Shown here one piece after another: positions 1-5,302 of a stretch of 5,959 nucleotides of DNA. Source of the DNA: JBOFDK01 sp051650305 (GTDB lineage Bacteria > Bacillota > Clostridia > Lachnospirales > Cellulosilyticaceae). The translations under genes and the position numbers were made by a program. The DNA lies in the NCBI GenBank assembly GCA_051650305.1, contig JBOFIT010000015.1, positions 1 to 5,959 on the forward strand, given 5' to 3'. The number at the start of each line of letters is the position of its first letter. The stretch's first letter is position 1. Below the pieces are notes generated by a model. It had not been told where the DNA came from, searched no databases, and was given only the letters and a program-made list of their open reading frames with translations.

Positions 1-95
1 GCTTCTAATGCTTCTGCCAACTCTTCTTGGGTTTCAATTTCGTTTTTTGTAATTAAACTTAAGATTTTCGACTGTCTTTGTTCTTTCATTCCCAT
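1..95 (-). CDS. argR: Arginine repressor ArgR, N-terminal fragment (cut by window edge)
   Basis: This is the start of the arginine repressor, a hexameric DNA-binding protein that uses L-arginine as co-repressor to control arginine biosynthesis and catabolism. Only the first 31 codons are inside the window; a full protein is about 150 residues. The visible residues begin MGMKEQRQSKIL and continue with an IETQEELAEAL segment, the start of the winged helix-turn-helix DNA-binding domain and very characteristic of ArgR. I chose the ATG at 93-95 because a GGAAAGG Shine-Dalgarno (107-113) lies 11 nt upstream; the in-frame ATG at 87-89 is 17 nt from it. The gene follows nadK after only 5 nt, so the two are probably co-transcribed. 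Identity rests on a short stretch, but the motif and the clostridial gene order agree. Confidence 0.88.
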   Translation of the reverse strand, partial: MGMKEQRQSKILSLITKNEIETQEELAEALE

Positions 96-100
96 GGTCG

Positions 101-958
101 TTATCGCCTTTCCACGATTTTTTTTCTTAAAATTTCAAAAAAGTGTAAATCCGAAAGCTTAATAAGCTTCGTCGTATACGGTGCTTTTTCGATTTCTATT
201 TGATGTGCTGGTGTAACGTATATTTTAGTTTGTCCATCTACGCCTAGTTCTAATTGTGTTCCGCTAAAATTATGTGTTTTGATGTGTACTTTATCATCGT
301 CTGCCAGTACCATCGTCCGTGAATAGATGGTATGTGGGCAAATAGGTGTTATAAGTATAGTCTTGGCTTTTGGACTTACGATTGGCCCTCCTGCTGAGAG
401 GTTATAGCCTGTGGATCCAGTAGGAGTCGCTATGACGACACCATCTGCTGGATAAATATCAACGAACGCATCATTCACCAATACTTCAAATTCTGTAATG
501 CGTGAGCAGCTTCCTCTCGTCACACTAATATCATTAAGAGCAAAAAAGCGCTGGACTTCGCCAGAAGGTTCGATGACCTTTACGCCTAGCATCATACGTT
601 CTTCGATATGATAATCATCTTTCAATAACTTTTCTAGAAGTTCTTCCATCACACTTGTTTCTACATCTGCTAAAAACCCTAGTCGTCCAAGGTTAATGCC
701 GATGATTGGCACATCATAGACACATGCTTTTTGTGCGATACCTAGGATGGTACCGTCGCCACCAATGGCAATGATGGCTTCACAGTATTTGTAAAGTTCT
801 TCTTCCTCTACTTTTATACAAGGACTTTTGAGGGATGTAGCAATGTGCTCTGCTACATACACCTCGAAAGACTTTTCTAAAAGCCAGGCCACTACTTGCT
901 CTGTAATGGCTAATTCATTATCTTTTAACAAATTAGGTATAATACCTATTTTTTTCAC
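101..958 (-). CDS. nadK: NAD kinase (ATP/polyphosphate-dependent)
   Basis: NAD kinase phosphorylates NAD to NADP in the cytoplasm and is the only de novo source of NADP(H). From the chosen start the protein has 285 residues, normal for the family. Visible motifs are GGDGT at 66-70 (catalytic aspartate and nucleotide-binding turn), NLGRLGFL at 89-96, ALND at 140-143, the long signature TPTGSTGYNLSAGGP at 178-192, and DGQ at 241-243. I chose the GTG at 956-958, giving MKKIGIIPN, a typical NadK N-terminus. The upstream GTG (965-967) and ATG (962-964) codons overlap the Shine-Dalgarno itself and would add 3 or 2 residues. The gene sits 13 nt after tlyA and 5 nt before argR in the same operon. NADPH is used later in the MEP pathway, but a functional link to dxs is only inference. 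The family call is secure; the exact start is less so. Confidence 0.97.
   Translation of the reverse strand: MKKIGIIPNLLKDNELAITEQVVAWLLEKSFEVYVAEHIATSLKSPCIKVEEEELYKYCEAIIAIGGDGTILGIAQKACVYDVPIIGINLGRLGFLADVETSVMEELLEKLLKDDYHIEERMMLGVKVIEPSGEVQRFFALNDISVTRGSCSRITEFEVLVNDAFVDIYPADGVVIATPTGSTGYNLSAGGPIVSPKAKTILITPICPHTIYSRTMVLADDDKVHIKTHNFSGTQLELGVDGQTKIYVTPAHQIEIEKAPYTTKLIKLSDLHFFEILRKKIVERR
107..113 (-). promoter_or_regulatory. Ribosome binding site of argR inside the end of nadK
   Basis: GGAAAGG on the minus strand lies within the last codons of nadK, 11 nt before the ATG at 93-95. It supports that ATG over the one at 87-89. Its position inside nadK suggests that argR translation is linked to nadK translation on one transcript. 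Confidence 0.55.
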
Positions 959-962
959 CTTC

Positions 963-974
963 ATCACCTACTTA
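963..974 (-). promoter_or_regulatory. Extended Shine-Dalgarno of nadK, fused to the tlyA stop codon
   Basis: On the minus strand the tlyA stop TAA runs directly into GTAGGTGAT, giving TAAGTAGGTGAT. This is a near-complete complement to the 3' end of 16S rRNA (ideal TAAGGAGGTGAT, one mismatch). Counted from its AGG core, the GTG at 956-958 is 8 nt away, which is ideal. The GTG and ATG at 962-967 lie inside the site and are poorly placed as starts. Confidence 0.6.
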
Positions 975-1790
975 TAAAGTTTCATGGGATGCTTGTACTA
1001 CTTGTTTGACCATCTTTTCCTGATCAAGCGTCGTTTCTTCTCCAGTTCTTTTTTGAAGGTGGATAAGGTATTCGATATTGCCTTCTGGTCCTTTAATAGG
1101 TGAAAAATCAAGGCCTGCTACATGAAACCCTATACTTGTAGCATACTCCCAAACGTTATGGATAACTTGTTGGTGTACCTTAGGGTCTCTAACAACCCCA
1201 TGCTTTTCTACTTGCTCGCGACCAGCTTCGAATTGTGGCTTGATAAGTGCCACAACTTCCCCCTCTTCTGCTTTTAGCAAATCATAAACTGATTGAAGAA
1301 TCTTTGTCAGTGAAATGAAAGAAACGTCAATTGAACTAAACATCACCTCTTCTGGTACTTGCTCATGGGTCACATAACGCATATTGGTCTTTTCCATACA
1401 TACCACACGTTCGTCTTGGCGAAGTGCCCATGCAAGTTGTCCATACCCTACATCAATGGCATACACTTTAACCGCACCATTTTGAAGCATACAGTCTGTA
1501 AAGCCACCAGTAGATGCACCCACGTCCATACATACTTTGCCTTCTAATGTCAGAGGAAAAACTTCCATCGCTTTCTCAAGTTTGTACCCACCGCGACTTA
1601 CGTACTTCATCTTTTGACGTACTTCGATAGATGCCGTTACTGGAATTTTAAGACCTGGTTTATCTTCTTTTTGTCCATCTACGTACACAACGCCCGCCAT
1701 AATGTATGCTTTCGCACGTTCTCTAGACTCTGCAAGGCGTCTCTCTGCGATTAATATATCAAGTCTTTCTTTTGCTACTTTTTCTGCCAT
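972..1790 (-). CDS. tlyA: TlyA family 16S/23S rRNA cytidine 2'-O-methyltransferase
   Basis: TlyA-type enzymes use S-adenosylmethionine to 2'-O-methylate cytidines at the ribosomal subunit interface (C1920 of 23S rRNA, and in some members also C1409 of 16S rRNA). Older annotations call the family hemolysin A. The 272-residue protein has an N-terminal S4 RNA-binding domain (about 8-65) and an RrmJ/FtsJ-like methyltransferase domain (about 65-245). The SAM-binding motif is DVGASTGGFTDCML at 89-102. By alignment from memory with mycobacterial TlyA, the K-D-K-E catalytic tetrad is K70, D155 (SIDVSF), K184 (LIKPQFE) and E240 (NIEYLI); all four are present. A hydrophilic tail of about 25 residues follows. 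The ATG is 3 nt after the dxs stop, and its weak ribosome site (AGAAAGAGAG, 1798-1807) lies inside the end of dxs, so translational coupling is likely. Which rRNA sites it modifies cannot be decided here. Confidence 0.95.
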   Translation of the reverse strand: MAEKVAKERLDILIAERRLAESRERAKAYIMAGVVYVDGQKEDKPGLKIPVTASIEVRQKMKYVSRGGYKLEKAMEVFPLTLEGKVCMDVGASTGGFTDCMLQNGAVKVYAIDVGYGQLAWALRQDERVVCMEKTNMRYVTHEQVPEEVMFSSIDVSFISLTKILQSVYDLLKAEEGEVVALIKPQFEAGREQVEKHGVVRDPKVHQQVIHNVWEYATSIGFHVAGLDFSPIKGPEGNIEYLIHLQKRTGEETTLDQEKMVKQVVQASHETL

Positions 1791-1793
1791 GTT

Positions 1794-3662
1794 TTAACTC
1801 TCTTTCTGTATATATGCTAAAATTTGCTCCCCTAATTGCTCTGGAGACATCTGTTGCTCTTCTAATAAGCGTGGTACAGCGCCGTGATGAATGATGCCAT
1901 TCTCATAAGCGAAGTTCACCACTGCCGCGGATTTACCCGCACACTTTAAATGCTTGGCTATTAAAGAACCAAATCCACTGGCTGCAATGTGATCTTCCAT
2001 CGTAAAAATCACCTCATACTGATCGCCTAGTGCTTCTAAGCCTTCTCCGTCTACAGGTGTGATACATGGTGCTTCTACCACAGTCACGTCCACGCCTTTA
2101 TCTAGTAGATACGCACGTACATTCAATGCCCATTCCACTGCTTTCCCTGTGGCTAACACGGCTACCTTCGTACCTTCTTCAAGTACGTGTAGCCCTACAT
2201 TTGTATAATCTATCTGATACTTAGCATCGATTTGTGTTGTCCCTCTAGGATAGCGGATGGCCACTGGCCCTTTACATGTCAAGGCGTACTTTAAGGCGTC
2301 TTCCATTTCTTCTGGCATCTTGACAGATAAAAAGGTGATATTTGGAATGTGACTTAAGTAAGCAATATCATAAATCCCTTGGTGCGTACTGCCATCTTCT
2401 CCGACTAACCCCGCACGGTCAATACAGAAAATGACTGGCAGGTTCTGAAGTGCCACATCATGAAGCACTTGGTCATAGGCACGTTGTAAGAAGGATGAGT
2501 ACACTGCCACCACTGGACGGTAGCCTTTCACTGCGAGTCCCGCTGCAAAGGTCACTGCGTGCTGTTCTGCAATGCCTACATCAAAGAAACGGTCTGGATA
2601 CGTCTTTTCGAATGGCACAAGTCCCGTTCCATCAGACATGGCTGCTGTAATGGCTACCAATTCTTTATGGTCTGCACCTAGCTTTACCATAGCATCGCCA
2701 AAAGCTCCGGAAAAGTTCTTGCCACCTAATTTACTTTGTACCCCTTCCTTCATATCGAAAGGTCCTACTCCATGGTAAAGGCTTGGGTTTTCTTCGGCTA
2801 AACGGTAGCCTCGGCCTTTTTTGGTCTTCACGTGGATAATGATTGGCCCTTTCATCCCTTTAGCGTTTTCTAGCATTTCAATCAAACCTTCAAAATCATG
2901 GCCATCAATAGGCCCTAAATAAGTGAAGCCCATCTGCTCAAAAAGGGTATTATCAATGAGGAAAGTCTTAAGGCCTTCTTTGGTGCGACGTACTGTATTT
3001 ACCAGACCATCACCTACTACAGGAATGCTCCCTAAAATACCTTGTACATCTTCTTTTGCCCGTGCGTATTCTTTTGTAGAACGTAGACGATTCAGGTAAC
3101 GTCCCATACCGCCTACATTTTCAGCAATACTCATTTCATTGTCATTTAAAATAACGATAAGGTTTGTATGGCCTCTTCCTGCATTGTTTAGGGCTTCATA
3201 CGCCATCCCACCTGTCAAGGCACCATCACCGATGACTGCTAACACATGATGATGCTCACCTTTTAAATCTCTGGCAACAGCTAAGCCTAGTGCCGCTGAA
3301 ATAGATGTAGAGCTATGGCCCGTCTCAAAACAATCATGTGCGCTTTCACTACGTTTCGGGAAACCACTCATGCCTCCATACTGGCGTAGACTTTTGAAGC
3401 CTTTTCTTCTTCCGGTCAAGAGCTTGTGCACATAAGCTTGGTGTCCTACATCCCATACGAATTCATCTTCTGGTGAATTGAATACATAATGCATGGCAAT
3501 GGTAAGTTCCACAATGCCTAGATTGGATGATAGGTGCCCTCCTGTTTTTGATAAGCTTTGTACGAGAAAGCTTCTAATATCTTTTGCTAATAAAGGTAAT
3601 TCTTCTGTGGTTAAAGCCTTCACATCACTACTACCTTTTATACGGGCTAACGTTTTTAACAT
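1794..3662 (-). CDS. dxs: 1-deoxy-D-xylulose-5-phosphate synthase
   Basis: Dxs condenses pyruvate and D-glyceraldehyde 3-phosphate, with thiamine diphosphate (ThDP) and Mg2+, into 1-deoxyxylulose 5-phosphate. This is the entry step of the MEP isoprenoid pathway and also feeds thiamine and pyridoxal synthesis. The 622-residue length is typical. In order: GGHLSSNLG at 41-49 with catalytic His43; DVGHQAYVHKLLTGR at 71-85; the ThDP/Mg motif starting GDGALTGG at 145 and ending NDN at 173-175; YLGPIDGHD at 248-256; the transketolase pyrimidine domain from about 315 with DVGIAEQHAV at 361-370, where Glu366 should activate ThDP; DRAGLVGEDGSTHQG at 415-429; and a C-terminal transketolase domain from about 495. 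No key residue is missing. The start codon follows an 80-nt gap containing a probable terminator, and its ribosome site is weak (AGAAAGAGAG, 8 nt away). Only 3 nt separate it from tlyA. Confidence 0.98.
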   Translation of the reverse strand: MLKTLARIKGSSDVKALTTEELPLLAKDIRSFLVQSLSKTGGHLSSNLGIVELTIAMHYVFNSPEDEFVWDVGHQAYVHKLLTGRRKGFKSLRQYGGMSGFPKRSESAHDCFETGHSSTSISAALGLAVARDLKGEHHHVLAVIGDGALTGGMAYEALNNAGRGHTNLIVILNDNEMSIAENVGGMGRYLNRLRSTKEYARAKEDVQGILGSIPVVGDGLVNTVRRTKEGLKTFLIDNTLFEQMGFTYLGPIDGHDFEGLIEMLENAKGMKGPIIIHVKTKKGRGYRLAEENPSLYHGVGPFDMKEGVQSKLGGKNFSGAFGDAMVKLGADHKELVAITAAMSDGTGLVPFEKTYPDRFFDVGIAEQHAVTFAAGLAVKGYRPVVAVYSSFLQRAYDQVLHDVALQNLPVIFCIDRAGLVGEDGSTHQGIYDIAYLSHIPNITFLSVKMPEEMEDALKYALTCKGPVAIRYPRGTTQIDAKYQIDYTNVGLHVLEEGTKVAVLATGKAVEWALNVRAYLLDKGVDVTVVEAPCITPVDGEGLEALGDQYEVIFTMEDHIAASGFGSLIAKHLKCAGKSAAVVNFAYENGIIHHGAVPRLLEEQQMSPEQLGEQILAYIQKES

Positions 3663-3670
3663 AGGTTTTG

Positions 3671-3680
3671 CTCTCTTTCT
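3671..3680 (-). promoter_or_regulatory. Weak, non-canonical ribosome binding site of dxs
   Basis: AGAAAGAGAG ends 8 nt before the dxs ATG and is the only purine-rich element at a suitable distance. The better SD-like AGGGGAGA (3689-3696) is about 26 nt from the start, too far to serve it directly, and no ATG, GTG or TTG lies at a fitting distance behind it. The same ten bases precede tlyA at 1798-1807. Confidence 0.4.
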
Positions 3681-3702
3681 TTTTGATTTCTCCCCTAACT
3701 TT

Positions 3703-3732
3703 AAAAAAATGACAACCCTAAGATTGCCATTT
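3703..3732 (-). terminator. Probable rho-independent terminator or attenuator between the DUF212 gene and dxs
   Basis: Read on the minus strand, AAATGGCAA (3732-3724) pairs with TTGTCATTT (3715-3707), 9 bp with one G-U pair. The 8-nt apex can add a U-G and a C-G pair to leave a UUAG tetraloop. The 3' arm runs into a seven-U tract (3709-3703). The hairpin starts 10 nt after the stop of the DUF212 gene. The stem is A/U-rich, so termination may be partial. In the other direction there is no T-run, so it is not bidirectional. I see no convincing promoter between it and dxs. Confidence 0.66.
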
Positions 3733-3742
3733 CAACTATACC

Positions 3743-4189
3743 CTATGGTATCAATATAAGTGCTGTTACAATACCTAATAGAGCGCCTGCTGCCACTTGT
3801 AGTGGTGTATGGCCTAATAGTTCCTTAAGTCTTGCATCCAAAGTAACATTTGGGTCCTGCATCACATCAATAATGCGATTTAGAAGTGCTGCTTGCTTTC
3901 CTGCTTCTAGCCTCACATTAGCAGCGTCATACATAACGACAAAGCTAAATACTGCCGCAATGGCAAACAATGCACCGTCATATCCGTGCACTTGCCCTAC
4001 ACCAATAGCTAACGCTGTAGTAAAGGAACTATGTGAACTAGGCATGCCTCCTGATGCAATGAATTTATGAAAATCTAGTTTACGATCATTAATAAGGGTC
4101 AACACAACCTTAAATAATTGGGCTAAAAACCAGCTTACTAATGCCGTCATAAGTATTTGATTGGATAAGATTTCTTGGTATGCTTCCAT
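3743..4189 (-). CDS. Divergent PAP2 family membrane protein (DUF212, YuiD-like)
   Basis: This is a small, hydrophobic protein of the DUF212 family, distantly related to PAP2 phosphatases and vanadium haloperoxidases; its substrate is unknown. At 148 residues it has the usual family length. A hydrophobic helix at about 10-33 is followed by GGMPSSHSS at 47-55 (counterpart of the PAP2 PSGH motif), hydrophobic stretches at about 57-88, YDAANVR at 87-93 with a nearby lysine (K98), GHTPLQVAAGALLG at 126-139 (counterpart of the third PAP2 motif), and a final hydrophobic helix to the C-terminus. I remember the middle motif as usually DAxGVR, so the Asn may be unusual. The gene begins 9 nt after ispA with a strong SD (AGGGAGG, 4194-4200) overlapping the ispA stop, so the two are probably coupled. 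Lying between ispA and dxs, it may act on a prenyl (di)phosphate, but that is inference. Confidence 0.9.
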   Translation of the reverse strand: MEAYQEILSNQILMTALVSWFLAQLFKVVLTLINDRKLDFHKFIASGGMPSSHSSFTTALAIGVGQVHGYDGALFAIAAVFSFVVMYDAANVRLEAGKQAALLNRIIDVMQDPNVTLDARLKELLGHTPLQVAAGALLGIVTALILIP

Positions 4190-4193
4190 TGTT

Positions 4194-4200
4194 CCTCCCT
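4194..4200 (-). promoter_or_regulatory. Strong Shine-Dalgarno of the DUF212 gene overlapping the ispA stop
   Basis: AGGGAGG on the minus strand lies 4 nt before the ATG at 4187-4189 and shares bases with the ispA TAG at 4199-4201. It fixes the start of the membrane protein and suggests translational coupling to ispA. Confidence 0.7.
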
Positions 4201-5074
4201 AATGCTTACGATAAATCAGATTTGTTGCAATCTCTTTCAGCAAAGTGGTGTCACCTTCCACACGTTCAAGACACCTAATCGCCTTCTCCGTAAGGTCTTT
4301 AGCAATCTCATAACATTCATCAACCGTATAAAAAGATGTATACGTTCTTTTATCGTTTTTGATGTCACTGTGTGTTGGCTTGCCTAAAGCTTCTGTCTCA
4401 CCTACTTGGTCAAGTACATCATCTATAATCTGGAATACTTTTCCTAAGTAAGCACCATAGGCGTATAGCGCACTAATTTCTGTTGGTGAGCCGTGTCCAA
4501 GGATTGCTCCCATCTTTGTAGCTGCACTGAGTAGTGCACCTGTCTTATGAAGGTGAATGCAGTCAAGGGTTTCTAGTTCAATGGTCTGCCCTTCACTTGC
4601 CATATCCAGCACTTGTCCACCGATCATGCCTGACCAGCCACTTGCTTCACCAAGCACGTGTGCTGCACGCACCCTCGCCATATCATCTGCTTCGATGGCG
4701 TCTTGTAACATACACTCAAAAGCGTAGTTCAAAAGCCCATCTCCCGCCAGTATGGCTGTGGCTTCTCCAAACACCACATGATTGGTCGGTTTACCTCTTC
4801 TAAGGTCATCATTATCCATGGCTGGCAAATCATCATGGATAAGAGAATACGTATGAATCATCTCAATGGCACATAAATAAGCACTAATATCACCTTGCCC
4901 GCCAACTGCTTCAAATGCTAATTGCATCAGAATCGGACGTATACGCTTACCACCTGCCTGAAGACTATAAGACATGGCATCTATAAGCGTACTAAAAGGT
5001 CCTTCTGCTTTTGGCATACTACTCACAAGCTTTTGTTCTATTATTTCCCTATATACCTGTAATTTATTATTCAT
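4199..5074 (-). CDS. ispA: Farnesyl diphosphate synthase (short-chain polyprenyl synthase)
   Basis: IspA joins dimethylallyl and isopentenyl diphosphates to geranyl and then farnesyl diphosphate, the precursor for undecaprenyl diphosphate and other prenyl lipids. From the chosen start it has 291 residues, typical for the bacterial enzyme. Motifs are GGKRIRP at 42-48, the first Asp-rich motif DDLPAMDNDDLRR at 81-93, HKTGALL at 176-182, and the second Asp-rich motif FQIIDDVLD at 214-222. The two-residue insertion in DDxxxxD and the Tyr five residues before it match E. coli IspA and favour a C15 product. An ATG at 5087-5089 would give 5 more residues but has no ribosome site. The ATG at 5072-5074, giving MNNKLQVYREI, has GGGGAA (5082-5087) 7 nt upstream, so I prefer it. 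It overlaps xseB by 8 nt. Chain length is inferred; geranylgeranyl synthase is the main alternative. Confidence 0.95.
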   Translation of the reverse strand: MNNKLQVYREIIEQKLVSSMPKAEGPFSTLIDAMSYSLQAGGKRIRPILMQLAFEAVGGQGDISAYLCAIEMIHTYSLIHDDLPAMDNDDLRRGKPTNHVVFGEATAILAGDGLLNYAFECMLQDAIEADDMARVRAAHVLGEASGWSGMIGGQVLDMASEGQTIELETLDCIHLHKTGALLSAATKMGAILGHGSPTEISALYAYGAYLGKVFQIIDDVLDQVGETEALGKPTHSDIKNDKRTYTSFYTVDECYEIAKDLTEKAIRCLERVEGDTTLLKEIATNLIYRKH

Positions 5075-5297
5075 TCGCCAATTCCCCATCCACTTTTTTA
5101 AAACCTTCTTTTTCCAGTAGATAAACTTCTTGCTCAGCTTTCTTTAGTGCTTCACTACAAAAAGCTGCAAGTTCAATGCCATTTTTATAATGTTTGATAC
5201 TTTCTTCGAGTGTTAAAGTACCACTTTCTAATTCGTAAATAATTGCTTCTAAAGCTTCTAAGGCACCTTCAAAATGCTTTTGCTGCTTCTTTGCCAT
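5067..5297 (-). CDS. xseB: Exonuclease VII small subunit
   Basis: XseB is the small, helical subunit of exonuclease VII. Several copies bind the large subunit XseA, and the complex degrades single-stranded DNA from both ends in an ATP-independent way, acting in repair and mismatch correction. The 76 residues match the normal length. The family pattern is clear: FEGALEALEAIIYELESG at 9-26 (first helix), LTLEESIKHYKNGIELAAFC at 28-47 (second helix), and a charged tail that is variable in the family. The start at 5295-5297 has AAAGGA (5306-5311) 8 nt upstream, inside the end of xseA. It follows xseA after 5 nt and overlaps ispA by 8 nt, as expected for an obligate partner made from the same mRNA. 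Confidence 0.96.
   Translation of the reverse strand: MAKKQQKHFEGALEALEAIIYELESGTLTLEESIKHYKNGIELAAFCSEALKKAEQEVYLLEKEGFKKVDGELANE
5082..5087 (-). promoter_or_regulatory. Ribosome binding site deciding the ispA start
   Basis: GGGGAA on the minus strand lies inside the last codons of xseB, 7 nt before the ATG at 5072-5074. The other candidate ATG (5087-5089) shares its last base with this site and has only AAAAAAGTGG in front. Confidence 0.5.
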
Positions 5298-5302
5298 CTC
5301 TT

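Noticed and set aside
1359..1547. Plus-strand open frame antisense to tlyA
   Set aside because: It lies wholly inside a well-conserved methyltransferase gene, is rich in His, Cys and Thr as expected of a shadow frame, and resembles no known family.
2450..2778. Two overlapping plus-strand open frames antisense to dxs
   Set aside because: Both sit opposite the conserved transketolase core of dxs; composition and overlap indicate shadow frames.
3660..3747. Six-base inverted repeat: CATAGG at 3660-3665 and CCTATG at 3742-3747, which could pair the dxs start codon with the end of the DUF212 gene
   Set aside because: Six pairs over an 80-nt distance, competing with a better local hairpin, is within chance expectation; no support for a riboswitch-like leader.
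3493..3759. Plus-strand open frame of 88 codons spanning the dxs start and the intergenic gap
   Set aside because: It is antisense to the conserved dxs N-terminus and to the terminator, has no recognisable domain and no convincing ribosome site. It looks like a chance frame.
3731..3790. Possible promoter elements (a TATAGT box and TTG-containing hexamers) near the end of the DUF212 gene
   Set aside because: No -35/-10 pair with a 16-18 nt spacer could be made with acceptable matches, so no promoter is claimed.
4175..4803. Plus-strand open frames antisense to ispA
   Set aside because: They oppose the Asp-rich motifs and core of ispA and show no domain, signal peptide or ribosome site that would support them.
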